This document shows positions 34,340 to 42,618 of a stretch of DNA of 64,000 bases, piece by piece. The stretch covers positions 79,754 through 143,753 of the forward strand of contig JBKECS010000017.1 in NCBI GenBank assembly GCA_047974805.1, written 5' to 3'. A model generated the notes under the pieces. The model saw nothing but the letters and a program-made list of their open reading frames with translations. It did no database searches and was not told where the DNA came from. The first letter of the stretch is position 1. Each line of letters begins with the position of its first letter. This stretch comes from JAJXUB01 sp047974805 (lineage in GTDB: Bacteria > Actinomycetota > Actinomycetes > Actinomycetales > Dermatophilaceae). Made by a program: the position numbers and the translations under genes.

Positions 34340-35689
34340 TCAGACGTGGCCGGGGGTGGCAACCTCGGGGTTGGCGACGTCGCCCCCCGACGCTGCGGCA
34401 AATCCCTGCTCGAGGTCGGCGAGGATGTCGTCGATGTGCTCCAGGCCGACCGCGAGCCGGACAAGCCCCGGGGTGACACCACTGGCCCGCTGCTCGTCCT
34501 CGGTGAGCTGGCTGTGCGTGGTCGACGCCGGGTGGATGACCAATGAACGGACATCGCCTATGTTGGCGACGTGAGAGTGCAGGGTCAAGCCATCGACGAA
34601 GCGCTGGCCAGCTTCCTTGCCCCCGGCGATCTCGAAGGCCAGGACGGCGCCTGCACCATTCGGCAGGTATTTGCGGGCGAGCTGACGGTAAGGGGAGGCG
34701 TCCAAGCCGGCGTAGCGCACCTCAAGCACGTCGTCGCGTTGTTGCAGCCAGTCCGCCACCCGCTGAGCGTTCTCCACATGGCGTTGGACCCGCAGCGAGA
34801 GCGTCTCGATCCCCTGGCTGAGCAGGAACGCGTTGAACGGGCTGATCGCCGGTCCGAGGTCGCGTAGGAGCTGCACCCGAGCCTTGAGCACATAGGAGAG
34901 GTTCACCCCAAAAATGCCGTCCTTGCCCAGCGCGGTGGCATACACCAACCCGTGGTAGCTCGGATCCGGTTCGGTGAAGCCGGGGTACTTATCGCCGTGG
35001 GCGCCGAAGTCGAAGTTCCCGGAGTCGACGATGACCCCACCAATAGCCGAGCCGTGCCCGCCCAGATACTTCGTTGCCGAATGGATGACGATGTCGGCGC
35101 CGTGTTCAATGGGCCGCAGCAGGTACGGGGTGGCAATGGTGTTGTCCACGATGAGCGGAACGCCGGCCCCATGGGCGATTTCGGCGATGGTCTCGATATC
35201 GAGCACATCTTGCTTCGGGTTGGCCAGCGTTTCCCCGAACAACGCCTTGGTGTTCGGGCGGATTGCGGCCCGCCATGACTGCGGGTCGTCCGGATTCTCC
35301 ACGAACGAGACGGTGATGCCCAGCTTCGGCAACGTGTGGGCGAAGAGGTTGTACGTGCCGCCGTAGAGGCTGGGGGAGGAGACGATGTGGTCCCCGGCCT
35401 GTGCCAGGTTGAGGATCGCCAGGGTTTCCGCCGACTGGCCGGAGGCGACGAGCAGCGCTCCCACGCCGCCCTCCAGGGAGGCGATGCGCTGCTCGACCAC
35501 GTCGGTGGTGGGATTGTTCAACCGGGTATAGATCGGCCCGAGCTCGGCCAGGCCGAACCGGGCTGCCGCCTGGTCAGCCGAGTCGAAGACGAACGAAGTG
35601 GTTTGGTAGATCGGTAGGGCTCGCGCCCCGGTGTCGCTGTCCGGCGACTGCCCTGCATGGATCTGGCGAGTTTCGAAATGCCACGTCAT
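34340..35689 (-). CDS. metY: O-acetylhomoserine sulfhydrylase (homocysteine synthase)
   Basis: A 449-residue PLP enzyme of the Cys/Met metabolism family. It makes homocysteine from O-acetylhomoserine and sulfide in methionine synthesis. It has the N-terminal TRQIHAGQ, the GPIYTRLNNPTTDVVEQRIA segment, ASGQSAETLAIL, the cofactor loop VDNTIATPYL, and the PLP lysine Lys207 in HSATKYLGGHG. Length around 430-450 with the NFDFGAHGDKYPGF insert separates MetY from the shorter MetB/MetC. The ATG at 35689 gives the family N-terminus; 28 further in-frame codons upstream run into the riboswitch region. Control by the upstream SAM-IV riboswitch means high S-adenosylmethionine shuts the gene off. Confidence 0.94.
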   Translation of the reverse strand: MTWHFETRQIHAGQSPDSDTGARALPIYQTTSFVFDSADQAAARFGLAELGPIYTRLNNPTTDVVEQRIASLEGGVGALLVASGQSAETLAILNLAQAGDHIVSSPSLYGGTYNLFAHTLPKLGITVSFVENPDDPQSWRAAIRPNTKALFGETLANPKQDVLDIETIAEIAHGAGVPLIVDNTIATPYLLRPIEHGADIVIHSATKYLGGHGSAIGGVIVDSGNFDFGAHGDKYPGFTEPDPSYHGLVYATALGKDGIFGVNLSYVLKARVQLLRDLGPAISPFNAFLLSQGIETLSLRVQRHVENAQRVADWLQQRDDVLEVRYAGLDASPYRQLARKYLPNGAGAVLAFEIAGGKEAGQRFVDGLTLHSHVANIGDVRSLVIHPASTTHSQLTEDEQRASGVTPGLVRLAVGLEHIDDILADLEQGFAAASGGDVANPEVATPGHV

Positions 35690-35790
35690 GGTCAACACAT
35701 CCTTATGCGTTCGAGGCTGATCGCTACGCCGGCCGGTTGTCGCCGGCCAGGTGATCGATCCGCGCTTGCTCATGGCCGGCCGGCCACGAG

Positions 35791-35875
35791 CCTGGTCCTC
35801 ACCCGGGGCACCCCACCGCGGTTGGAGGGTTGCCGTCCAGCAAGCCGGGGCTTGATGCTGGAACTCTTGACCTGG
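35791..35875 (-). promoter_or_regulatory. SAM-IV riboswitch controlling metY
   Basis: On the minus strand the element runs from CCAGGTCAAGAG to GGTGAGGACCAGG. These ends form P1 (GGTC/GACC plus flanks). Between them are the hairpin CCAGC-CAAGCC/GGCTTG-GCTGG and the conserved core ACGGCAACCCTCC followed by the CCGCGGTGGGGTGCCCCGGGTGA segment. This is the actinobacterial SAM-IV consensus, and it lies before metY, the classical target. Expression-platform hairpins follow between 35690 and 35785. Confidence 0.88.
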
Positions 35876-35883
35876 TTCGGCAG

Positions 35884-35911
35884 GTTATGACCGCAGGTCG
35901 GGGCGTGTCCA
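35884..35911 (-). promoter_or_regulatory. Promoter of the SAM-IV/metY transcript
   Basis: On the minus strand TGGACA (35911-35906) and CATAAC (35889-35884) are separated by 16 bases, which predicts a start at the 5' edge of the riboswitch. Confidence 0.45.
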
Positions 35912-36026
35912 TCATGTCCGTATGCCGGAATCACGGTGGGATGACCGCAGGCGCGATGATGACCGTCGCGCCTGCCTGGCGTTCGCCGCTGGCGGTTGCT
36001 GCGACAGGAGGAGGAGCGAGACGCAG

Positions 36027-36057
36027 TTGGCGCCACCAGCCTGGCCTGCGGCACAAT
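36027..36057 (+). promoter_or_regulatory. Promoter of the yybP-ykoY/terC transcript
   Basis: TTGGCG (36027-36032) and CACAAT (36052-36057) are 19 bases apart; the transcript would begin just before the riboswitch P1 stem. Confidence 0.45.
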
Positions 36058-36066
36058 GGGGCAACT

Positions 36067-36166
36067 CCCTGGAGGGGAGTACCCCGGCACGAACGCCTCG
36101 TCACCACGGCGGCCCCCATGGCCGCCCGGGGCATCGGCCCACACTTGGGTGGGGGAGACCTCCGGG
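36067..36166 (+). promoter_or_regulatory. yybP-ykoY (manganese-sensing) riboswitch
   Basis: P1 pairs CCCTGGAGG (36067-36075) with CCTCCGGG (36159-36166). The conserved GGGGAGTA follows the 5' strand. The paired loop CTCGTCACCACGG, a GC-rich hairpin and GGGGCATCGGCCCAC come next, and GGGGGAGACCTCC closes the element, as in the family consensus. It precedes a TerC-family gene, the usual partner. Known members bind Mn2+ and turn expression on. Confidence 0.82.
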
Positions 36167-36207
36167 CACCGTGGGGTGCGCCCCGGGTCCGGAAGGTGTG
36201 ATGATCG

Positions 36208-37203
36208 ATGAACGTCCCCGTCTGGGTGTGGTTGGGCACGATTGGGCTGATGTCGGCCTTTCTCATCATCGATGTGGTGATCATCGCCAGACGCCCCCAT
36301 CGCCCGTCCACCAGGGAACTCTCGGTCGCCCTGGGCTTCTACATTGCGTTGGCGATCGCTTTCGGTATCGGGGTCTGGCAGGTGGCGGGCAAGCAATACG
36401 CGGGGGAGTTCTTTGCGGGCTGGTTGACCGAGTATTCACTGTCCATTGACAACCTCTTCATCTTCCTGCTCATCATGGCGAGATTCGCCGTTCCGGAGCG
36501 CCTTCAGCAGTTTGCGCTCATGGTGGGCATCATCATCGCCATCGTGCTCCGGGGCATCTTCATCGCGGTCGGGGCGGCCGCCATAAACACCCTGTCCTGG
36601 ATCTTCTATCTCTTTGGCGCCTTCTTGATCTACACCGCCGTGAAGCTGGCTCGGGAGGGCCAAACTGACGATGAGGAGTACGAGGAGAACGCCTTCATGC
36701 GTGCCATGGAACAGCGCTTCTCGGCGACCCGAGAATTCGTCGGAACTCGATTGTTCACGGTCGAGCAGGGCAAGCGGCTGGCCACACCGATGTTCTTCGT
36801 CATCCTCGCTCTGGGGACCACGGACCTGCTCTTCGCTCTGGACTCCATTCCGGCGATCTATGGGCTGACCAAGGAGCCCTACCTCGTCCTGACCGCGAAC
36901 CTCTTCGCGCTCATGGGCCTGCGCCAGCTGTACTTTCTGCTCGGCGGCCTGCTCAAGCGTTTGGTCTACTTGTCGGTCGGACTCTCAGTGCTGTTGGCCT
37001 TCATCGGCGTCAAGCTCATCTTGCACGCGCTGCACGAGAACACCCTGCCGTTCATCAACGGGGGGCAACACGTCAACGTGCCCGAGATCCCCATCTCCGT
37101 GTCACTGGGCGCGATCGTGCTCATCCTTGGTGTGACCACGATCGCCAGCCTGTGGAAGTCTCGCCGTGACCGGCTGCGGGATGAGTTTGCCGCCCTGCCG
37201 TAG
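36208..37203 (+). CDS. TerC-family integral membrane protein, probable manganese exporter
   Basis: A 331-residue protein with about nine helices. The paired acidic signature motifs of the TerC/Alx family are present: EYSLSIDNLFIFLLIMARF and TTDLLFALDSIPAIYGLTKEP, the second with the conserved Asp-Ser-Ile-Pro-Ala. Family members (Alx, MeeF/TerC) export Mn2+ or load metal onto exported enzymes; the tellurite-resistance label is historical. A Mn-sensing riboswitch directly upstream supports a metal role. GGAAGG at 36191-36196 is 11 bases before the ATG; another ATG at 36201 is out of frame. It converges on the EamA gene with 19 bases between. Confidence 0.9.
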   Translation: MNVPVWVWLGTIGLMSAFLIIDVVIIARRPHRPSTRELSVALGFYIALAIAFGIGVWQVAGKQYAGEFFAGWLTEYSLSIDNLFIFLLIMARFAVPERLQQFALMVGIIIAIVLRGIFIAVGAAAINTLSWIFYLFGAFLIYTAVKLAREGQTDDEEYEENAFMRAMEQRFSATREFVGTRLFTVEQGKRLATPMFFVILALGTTDLLFALDSIPAIYGLTKEPYLVLTANLFALMGLRQLYFLLGGLLKRLVYLSVGLSVLLAFIGVKLILHALHENTLPFINGGQHVNVPEIPISVSLGAIVLILGVTTIASLWKSRRDRLRDEFAALP

Positions 37204-37222
37204 GCCCCGCTCAGGCCCCGGC

Positions 37223-38113
37223 CTAGGCGACGGCCTCGGTCGGATCGGCCCGATCGTCGGCCCGGCGCATGCCGAGAACAATGGCCGAGGCGGCGACGAC
37301 GAGGGCCATGCCGGCCAGTTGCCAGGGGCCGAGCCGCTGGCCGAGGACGACCAAGCCGGCGAGTGCCGCGACCGCTGGTTCAAGGGATAGCAGGATGCCG
37401 AACACCCGGGCAGACAGTGTGCGTAACGCCAGCAGCTCCAAGGAGTAGGGCAGCACTGAGGACAGCACCGCAATACCCAACCCGAGCATGATCTCGCGGC
37501 CGGTCCAGTTCGGCATGGTTCGAACGCCCACGGGCAGCACAACGATGGTGGCCACGACCATGGCCCAGGCCAGCCCGTCGAGCCGTGGAAATGCTGCGCC
37601 GGTGCGTCCGCTGAGGACGACGTAGGCCGCCCAGAACGCTCCGGCCGCTAACGCCAGCACCAGCCCGGTCCAGTTGAGGTCGGCCAACGGGAGAGTCGCG
37701 GCTTGCGACGTCAGCGCCACACCGACCGCGGCGGCCAGGACGGCCACGAGATCGCCGATCTTCCGGGACAGGGCAGCAGCCAGGGTGAGCGGTCCGATGA
37801 ACTCGATGGTCACCGCGACGCCGATAGGCAGGTGGGCCAGGGCACCGTAAAACGTCAGGTTCATCACGCCGAGCGCCACCCCGAATGCCGCCACGGTCAG
37901 CCAGGCGTACCGGGGATAGCCACGCCACCGTGGACGCAACAGGAGGAGGAGCATGACGGTGGCAAACCCCAGCCGCATGAGGACGGCTCCACCAGGGCCG
38001 ATGCGCGGGATGAGGGTTGCGGCAAGGGCGCCGCCCCATTGCACCGAGACCACGCCGCCAAGGACGAGGAGGGGCGCGGGCACGGCATACCGATGGGGGA
38101 CCAACCCAGGCAT
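37223..38113 (-). CDS. EamA/DMT-superfamily transporter (RhtA-like)
   Basis: A 296-residue membrane protein with ten helices in two EamA repeats, the pattern of drug/metabolite exporters. VVSVQWGGALAATLIPRIGPGGAVLMRLGFA opens repeat 1 (given here in parts of the helix 1-2 region), and LLALRTLSARVFGILLSLEPAVAALAG is the second-repeat signature. The sequence resembles the threonine/homoserine exporter RhtA and related amino-acid exporters, but substrate is not fixed. I chose ATG 38113; an ATG at 38182 in frame would add 23 polar residues and overlap the upstream MBL gene by 22 bases. Likely co-transcribed with the MBL and DinB-type genes. Confidence 0.85.
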   Translation of the reverse strand: MPGLVPHRYAVPAPLLVLGGVVSVQWGGALAATLIPRIGPGGAVLMRLGFATVMLLLLLRPRWRGYPRYAWLTVAAFGVALGVMNLTFYGALAHLPIGVAVTIEFIGPLTLAAALSRKIGDLVAVLAAAVGVALTSQAATLPLADLNWTGLVLALAAGAFWAAYVVLSGRTGAAFPRLDGLAWAMVVATIVVLPVGVRTMPNWTGREIMLGLGIAVLSSVLPYSLELLALRTLSARVFGILLSLEPAVAALAGLVVLGQRLGPWQLAGMALVVAASAIVLGMRRADDRADPTEAVA

Positions 38114-38160
38114 TGTCTGCCGGCTCCCAACGGGATCGTTACCGGGCGGACCGGAAGCCC

Positions 38161-38820
38161 TCACCACCCGCGGTCGCGCCACTCCTGCAGGTGCGGCCGT
38201 TCGGCACCCACCGTTGTGTCCGTGCCATGCCCGGGATACACCCAGGTGTCATCGGGAAGAACATCGAAGACCCGGGCGACGACGTCGGCATACAGGGACG
38301 TAAAACTCTGGCCGGGCATGGTCGTGTTCCCCACTCCGCCGGGGAAGAGGCTGTCCCCGCTGAACAGGTGCGGATGCCCGGCCGGGTCGCGGTAGAGCAG
38401 CGCCACTGATCCGGGCGTGTGCCCGGTCAGCCGGATGACCTCCAGGGCGCTCGCTCCGAACTTGATGATGTCGCCGTGCTCCAACCGCACGTCGGCCGGT
38501 GCTGGCAGGGCATCCGCATCCGGGGCTCCGGCGTACGAGCGGGCACCCGTGGCGGTCAACACCTCGCGGAGGGCTCGGTGATGGTCCCAGTGTTGGTGGG
38601 TGGTGACCACCGAGGCGAGTCCACCCTCGCCGATGAGGTCCAAGAGCACGGGGGCATTGTCTGCCGCATCGATGAGGAGTTGATTACCGGTGGCTCGGTC
38701 GGTGAGCACGTAGGCGTTGTTATCCATCGAGGAGACCGAGACTTTGGCGATGCGTAGGTCCGCCAGCTCCCGAACACTGGGCGGATCTCCGGCGGCGATG
38801 TTCGGTTCGTAGGTAGCCAT
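38161..38820 (-). CDS. Metallo-beta-lactamase-fold hydrolase (glyoxalase II-like)
   Basis: A 219-residue hydrolase with the metal-binding THQHWDHH motif (about residues 74-81), the GHTPGSVALL histidine near 133, the metal-bridging Asp in FSGDSLFPGGVGNT and the final VYPGHGTDTT. This is the glyoxalase II / thioester hydrolase layout, and its position just upstream of uvrA matches mycobacterial Rv1637c. In mycothiol-using bacteria such enzymes may act on S-conjugates of mycothiol; that is inference. The ATG overlaps the stop of the preceding DinB-type gene by one base (TGATG), so the two are coupled. It is cytoplasmic. Confidence 0.9.
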   Translation of the reverse strand: MATYEPNIAAGDPPSVRELADLRIAKVSVSSMDNNAYVLTDRATGNQLLIDAADNAPVLLDLIGEGGLASVVTTHQHWDHHRALREVLTATGARSYAGAPDADALPAPADVRLEHGDIIKFGASALEVIRLTGHTPGSVALLYRDPAGHPHLFSGDSLFPGGVGNTTMPGQSFTSLYADVVARVFDVLPDDTWVYPGHGTDTTVGAERPHLQEWRDRGW

Positions 38821-39374
38821 CAGCGCGCCAGACCTCGTGCCAGGAATCCGAGCTCGGCCGAGCGCGCGGCCGGCGTCAACCGATCGACCTCGTCGTGGAG
38901 GAAGGCATCGAGGAGTTCAGGCTCTAGATCATCGAAGGTGAAGCCAGCGGCAAGGTCGATGTGGTGATAGGCGACCTCGCGCAGCCGCATCCGAGGCAGG
39001 TCGCCGAGCCGGAAGACGAGTCCGGCAGGCGTCCGGTGGACCGGGGAATCTTCCTCGGGGCCGATTGTTGCCAGCAGGCCAGATAGATCCTGCGAACTCT
39101 CGCGTAGTTCGGCAAGGATCCGTCCGGGGTCGTAGGTCGCGCCGACCTTGATGTCACCGTCCCGGGCGGCGTCATTGGAATAGACGGGCACGTCACGGCC
39201 CTCGCGGACGCCCCGGATGGCCCCGGCGAACCCCTCTGCGTTGCGGGCTAGGTGACTGAGCACGTGCGCCCGGCTCCACCCGGTGCACAGCGACGGCGTT
39301 CCCAACCCGTCAAGGCGGCCGGCGGTATCGAGCAGAAGTGCGGTATGCCGGGTCAGTAGGGCGGCCGTGTCCAT
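38820..39374 (-). CDS. Mycothiol-dependent maleylpyruvate isomerase-like (DinB-type) protein
   Basis: A 184-residue protein of the DinB/MDMPI four-helix family, usually metal-binding and linked to mycothiol-dependent reactions. The N-terminal domain has LCTGWSRAHVLSHLARNAEGFAG, whose His residues are predicted metal ligands, and the later YHHIDLAAGF carries the matching His pair. The leaderless -10 box TACCGT ends 7 bases before the ATG at 39374, opposite the uvrA promoter. Coupling to an MBL hydrolase suggests both act on a thiol conjugate or a related small molecule. The exact substrate is not evident. Confidence 0.85.
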   Translation of the reverse strand: MDTAALLTRHTALLLDTAGRLDGLGTPSLCTGWSRAHVLSHLARNAEGFAGAIRGVREGRDVPVYSNDAARDGDIKVGATYDPGRILAELRESSQDLSGLLATIGPEEDSPVHRTPAGLVFRLGDLPRMRLREVAYHHIDLAAGFTFDDLEPELLDAFLHDEVDRLTPAARSAELGFLARGLAR

Positions 39375-39381
39375 GATCGAC

Positions 39382-39387
39382 ACGGTA
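39382..39387 (-). promoter_or_regulatory. Leaderless -10 element of the DinB-type/MBL operon
   Basis: On the minus strand TACCGT is followed by 7 bases and ATG 39374; same hexamer and spacing as the kinase operon. Confidence 0.5.
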
Positions 39388-39462
39388 CCGGCGGCAGGGT
39401 GTCGACCAGGGTCGAATTGCCGCGGATGTCCGGGTCCGGCCAGGGTTGTCACCGCTGACGCA

Positions 39463-39468
39463 TAGGCT
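39463..39468 (+). promoter_or_regulatory. Leaderless -10 element of uvrA
   Basis: TAGGCT ends 7 bases before GTG 39476, with no Shine-Dalgarno. Confidence 0.55.
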
Positions 39469-39475
39469 TGGCCGT

Positions 39476-42457
39476 GTGACTGCGCCCAACCCCCCTGCTG
39501 GCCGAAACCATGACCGGTTGCTGGTCCGTGGAGCCCGGGAACACAACCTTCGCGATATCAGCGTCGACCTCCCGCGCGACGCCCTCATCGTCTTCACCGG
39601 ACTCTCCGGTTCGGGCAAGTCCTCACTGGCGTTCGACACGATCTTCGCCGAGGGGCAGCGACGCTACGTCGAGTCGCTCAGCGCCTACGCCCGGCAGTTT
39701 CTCGGGCAGATGGACAAGCCCGACGTGGACTTCATCGAGGGACTCTCCCCGGCGGTGTCCATCGACCAGAAGTCGACGAACCGCAACCCGCGCTCGACGG
39801 TCGGCACCATCACCGAGGTCTACGACTATCTACGGCTGTTGTTCGCCCGGGCCGGCCGGCCCCATTGCCCCATCTGCATGGAGCCCATCACCCGGCAGAG
39901 CCCGCAACAGATCGTCGACCGGCTGCTCGAACTGCCCGAGCGGACTCGCTTCCAGGTGCTAGCCCCCGTGGTGCGTGCCAGGAAGGGTGAGTACGTCGAC
40001 CTGTTCGCGGACCTGCAATCCAAGGGATTTTCCCGGGCGAAGGTCGACGGGGAGGTCATCTCCCTATCGGATCCGCCCAAACTGGAGAAGCAGATCAAGC
40101 ATTCGATCGACGTTGTCGTGGACCGCCTGGTGGCCAAAGGCGATGAGCCTTCCGCCAAACAGCGATTGACCGATTCGGTCGAGACCGCCCTCGGGTTGGC
40201 CGGTGGGGTCGTCGTGATCGACTTCGTCGACCGTGAGCCAGGCAACCCGGAGCGGGAGCGCCGCTTCTCCGAAAAGATGGCCTGCCCGAACGACCACCCG
40301 CTGGCGATCGACGAAATCGAGCCGAGGTCCTTCTCCTTCAACAGCCCGTTCGGCGCGTGCCCCGCCTGTACCGGAATCGGCACCGAGCTCGAAGTGGACC
40401 CCGAGTTGTTGGTTCCCGACGAGGATCTGTCCTTGGCCCAAGGTGCGATTGCGCCCTGGGGCAGTGGCAGCGGGTCAGCCGAGTACTTCCAGCGGGTGAT
40501 GAGCGGACTCGCCGACGATCTGAACTTCTCCATGGACACCCCATGGCGGGCCCTGCCCAAGCGCGCCAAGGACGCACTTTTGGATGGTCAGAACCACAAG
40601 GTGCATGTTCGATATCGGAACCGATTCGGGCGGGAACGCTCCTACTCGACGGGGTTCGAGGGCGTGGTGCACTGGGTGAAGCGGCGGCATACAGAGACCG
40701 AATCGGACTGGTCCCGGGAACGTTATGAGGGCTACATGCGTGAGGTTCCCTGCCCGGCCTGTCGCGGTGCCCGGCTCAAGCCTGAGTCCCTAGCGGTGCT
40801 TGTCGGCGGACGGAGCATCTCCGAGGTCTCCGCTCTGTCTATCGGGGCGGCCTCCGGGTTCCTCGATTCGGTGGACTTCACCGCGCGGGAGCGGGCCATT
40901 GCCGAACGCGTTATCAAGGAAATCGATGCACGCTTGGGCTTTCTGCTTGACGTGGGTTTGGACTACCTTTCGCTGGACCGCCCCGCCGCGACCCTCTCCG
41001 GCGGGGAGGCTCAACGGATCCGGCTGGCTACTCAGATCGGGTCCGGCTTGGTGGGGGTGCTTTACGTGTTGGATGAGCCGTCCATCGGCCTGCACCAGCG
41101 GGACAACCATCGGCTCATCGAGACCCTGACCAGGCTGCGAGACCTCGGCAACACGCTCATCGTCGTCGAGCACGATGAAGACACCATCGCGGCGGCCGAC
41201 TGGGTGGTGGACATCGGCCCCGGCGCCGGTGAACACGGCGGCAACGTGGTGTATTCGGGACCCGTCGAGGGGTTGGTGCATCACGCCGAGTCGATCACCG
41301 GGTCCTTTCTGTCCAAGCGCTTGGAGATTCCGATGCCAGCGTTGCGCCGTCCGGTCGAGCGTGGTCGGCGCGTCACCGTTACGGGTGCCCGGGAGAACAA
41401 CCTGGCGAACCTCACCGTGTCCTTTCCCTTGGGCACCTTCACCGCAGTCACCGGTGTCTCTGGATCGGGCAAATCGACCCTGGTCAATGACATTCTCTAC
41501 AACGTCTTGGCCAACAAGCTCAACGGCGCCCGGCACGTCCCGGGCAGGCACAAATCGGTCACTGGCCTGGAGAATCTCGACAAGGTTGTGCACGTCGACC
41601 AGAGCCCGATCGGGCGCACCCCCCGGTCGAACCCAGCCACCTACACCGGAGTGTTCGATCACATACGTCGGCTGTTTGCCGAAACCACCGAAGCCAAGAT
41701 TCGCGGCTACCAGCCGGGCCGCTTTTCCTTCAACGTCAAGGGTGGCCGGTGCGACAACTGTTCCGGCGACGGCACGATCAAGATCGAGATGAACTTCCTC
41801 CCGGACGTCTATGTCCCCTGCGAGGTATGCCACGGTGCCCGGTACAACCGGGAGACCCTCGAGGTGCACTTCAAGGGCAAGACCATTGCCGACGTGCTCG
41901 ATATGCCGATCGAGGAGGCAGGTGACTTCTTCGCGGCCGTTCCGGCCATCGCCCGGCACATGAAGACTCTCAACGATGTCGGGTTGGGGTACGTCCGGCT
42001 CGGTCAGCCGGCACCAACCCTTTCCGGCGGCGAGGCTCAGCGGGTGAAACTCGCTTCTGAACTGCAAAAGCGCTCCACCGGCCGGACGATCTATGTCTTG
42101 GACGAGCCGACCACCGGACTGCACTTCGAGGACATTCGTAAACTGCTCATCGTCCTGCAGGGGTTGGTCGAGAAGGGCAACACGGTCATCGTTATCGAGC
42201 ACAACCTCGACGTCATCAAGAACGCTGACTGGATCATCGACCTGGGGCCCGAGGGCGGTTCGGGCGGTGGACAAGTCATCGCCGAGGGCACCCCGGAGAG
42301 CGTCGCTGCTGACCCGAGCAGCCACACCGGACGCTTCCTGGCCCCCGTCCTGGCCGGTACCGGACACGCCGAGACCGATCTCACTGTGCCCGCACCGAAG
42401 ACAGCCACGTCCACGTCGAAGAAGACCCAAGCGCGTAAGCAGGCATGGGCGTCATAA
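39476..42457 (+). CDS. uvrA: Excinuclease ABC subunit A
   Basis: The 993-residue damage-recognition ATPase of nucleotide excision repair, a dimer that loads UvrB. Two ABC modules are visible. The first has Walker A TGLSGSGKSS (about 41-50), and LSGGEAQRIRLATQIGSGL followed by YVLDEPSIGLHQRD. The second has GVSGSGKSTL near 660 and LSGGEAQRVKLASELQKRS with YVLDEPTTGLH. The zinc-binding cysteine sets include CPACRGARL and CDNCSGDGTIKIE...CEVCHGARY. A Lys/Thr-rich C-terminal tail follows. GTG 39476 is chosen from the leaderless promoter spacing and the family N-terminus. Monocistronic, divergent from the DinB-type gene. Confidence 0.98.
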   Translation: MTAPNPPAGRNHDRLLVRGAREHNLRDISVDLPRDALIVFTGLSGSGKSSLAFDTIFAEGQRRYVESLSAYARQFLGQMDKPDVDFIEGLSPAVSIDQKSTNRNPRSTVGTITEVYDYLRLLFARAGRPHCPICMEPITRQSPQQIVDRLLELPERTRFQVLAPVVRARKGEYVDLFADLQSKGFSRAKVDGEVISLSDPPKLEKQIKHSIDVVVDRLVAKGDEPSAKQRLTDSVETALGLAGGVVVIDFVDREPGNPERERRFSEKMACPNDHPLAIDEIEPRSFSFNSPFGACPACTGIGTELEVDPELLVPDEDLSLAQGAIAPWGSGSGSAEYFQRVMSGLADDLNFSMDTPWRALPKRAKDALLDGQNHKVHVRYRNRFGRERSYSTGFEGVVHWVKRRHTETESDWSRERYEGYMREVPCPACRGARLKPESLAVLVGGRSISEVSALSIGAASGFLDSVDFTARERAIAERVIKEIDARLGFLLDVGLDYLSLDRPAATLSGGEAQRIRLATQIGSGLVGVLYVLDEPSIGLHQRDNHRLIETLTRLRDLGNTLIVVEHDEDTIAAADWVVDIGPGAGEHGGNVVYSGPVEGLVHHAESITGSFLSKRLEIPMPALRRPVERGRRVTVTGARENNLANLTVSFPLGTFTAVTGVSGSGKSTLVNDILYNVLANKLNGARHVPGRHKSVTGLENLDKVVHVDQSPIGRTPRSNPATYTGVFDHIRRLFAETTEAKIRGYQPGRFSFNVKGGRCDNCSGDGTIKIEMNFLPDVYVPCEVCHGARYNRETLEVHFKGKTIADVLDMPIEEAGDFFAAVPAIARHMKTLNDVGLGYVRLGQPAPTLSGGEAQRVKLASELQKRSTGRTIYVLDEPTTGLHFEDIRKLLIVLQGLVEKGNTVIVIEHNLDVIKNADWIIDLGPEGGSGGGQVIAEGTPESVAADPSSHTGRFLAPVLAGTGHAETDLTVPAPKTATSTSKKTQARKQAWAS

Positions 42458-42520
42458 CCTCCAGTTATGGCCTGTCGAGTCACAACTTGGTCACACCCCC
42501 GGCGTGGGGAGGCTTGCTGC

Positions 42521-42550
42521 TTAGGAGTGGGTGGTCATCCGTGCTAGTTT
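42521..42550 (+). promoter_or_regulatory. Promoter of the branched-chain amino-acid transport operon
   Basis: TTAGGA (42521-42526) and TAGTTT (42545-42550) are 18 bases apart, giving a leader of about 60 bases before the binding-protein gene. Confidence 0.4.
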
Positions 42551-42618
42551 CCCCGCACTTGGTTGTCCGTATGCGATCACCAAGAAAGCCAACGAAGCCC
42601 GGAACACGCGGAGGACCC

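Larger units (their letters stand above)
35690..36207. other. 518-base intergenic region with two divergent riboswitches
   Basis: This gap between divergent metY and the TerC-family gene holds no protein gene I can support. It contains a SAM-IV riboswitch read leftward and a yybP-ykoY riboswitch read rightward, each with its own promoter, separated by about 190 bases. Downstream of each aptamer lie GC-rich inverted repeats (such as GGCCGG around 35738-35756 and GGGCACC/GGTGC around 36164-36179) that can act as expression platforms. Confidence 0.8.

Noticed and set aside
35700..35773. N-terminal extension of metY by 28 codons
   Set aside because: It would be encoded in the riboswitch expression platform and has no homology-like features; ATG 35689 gives the family start.
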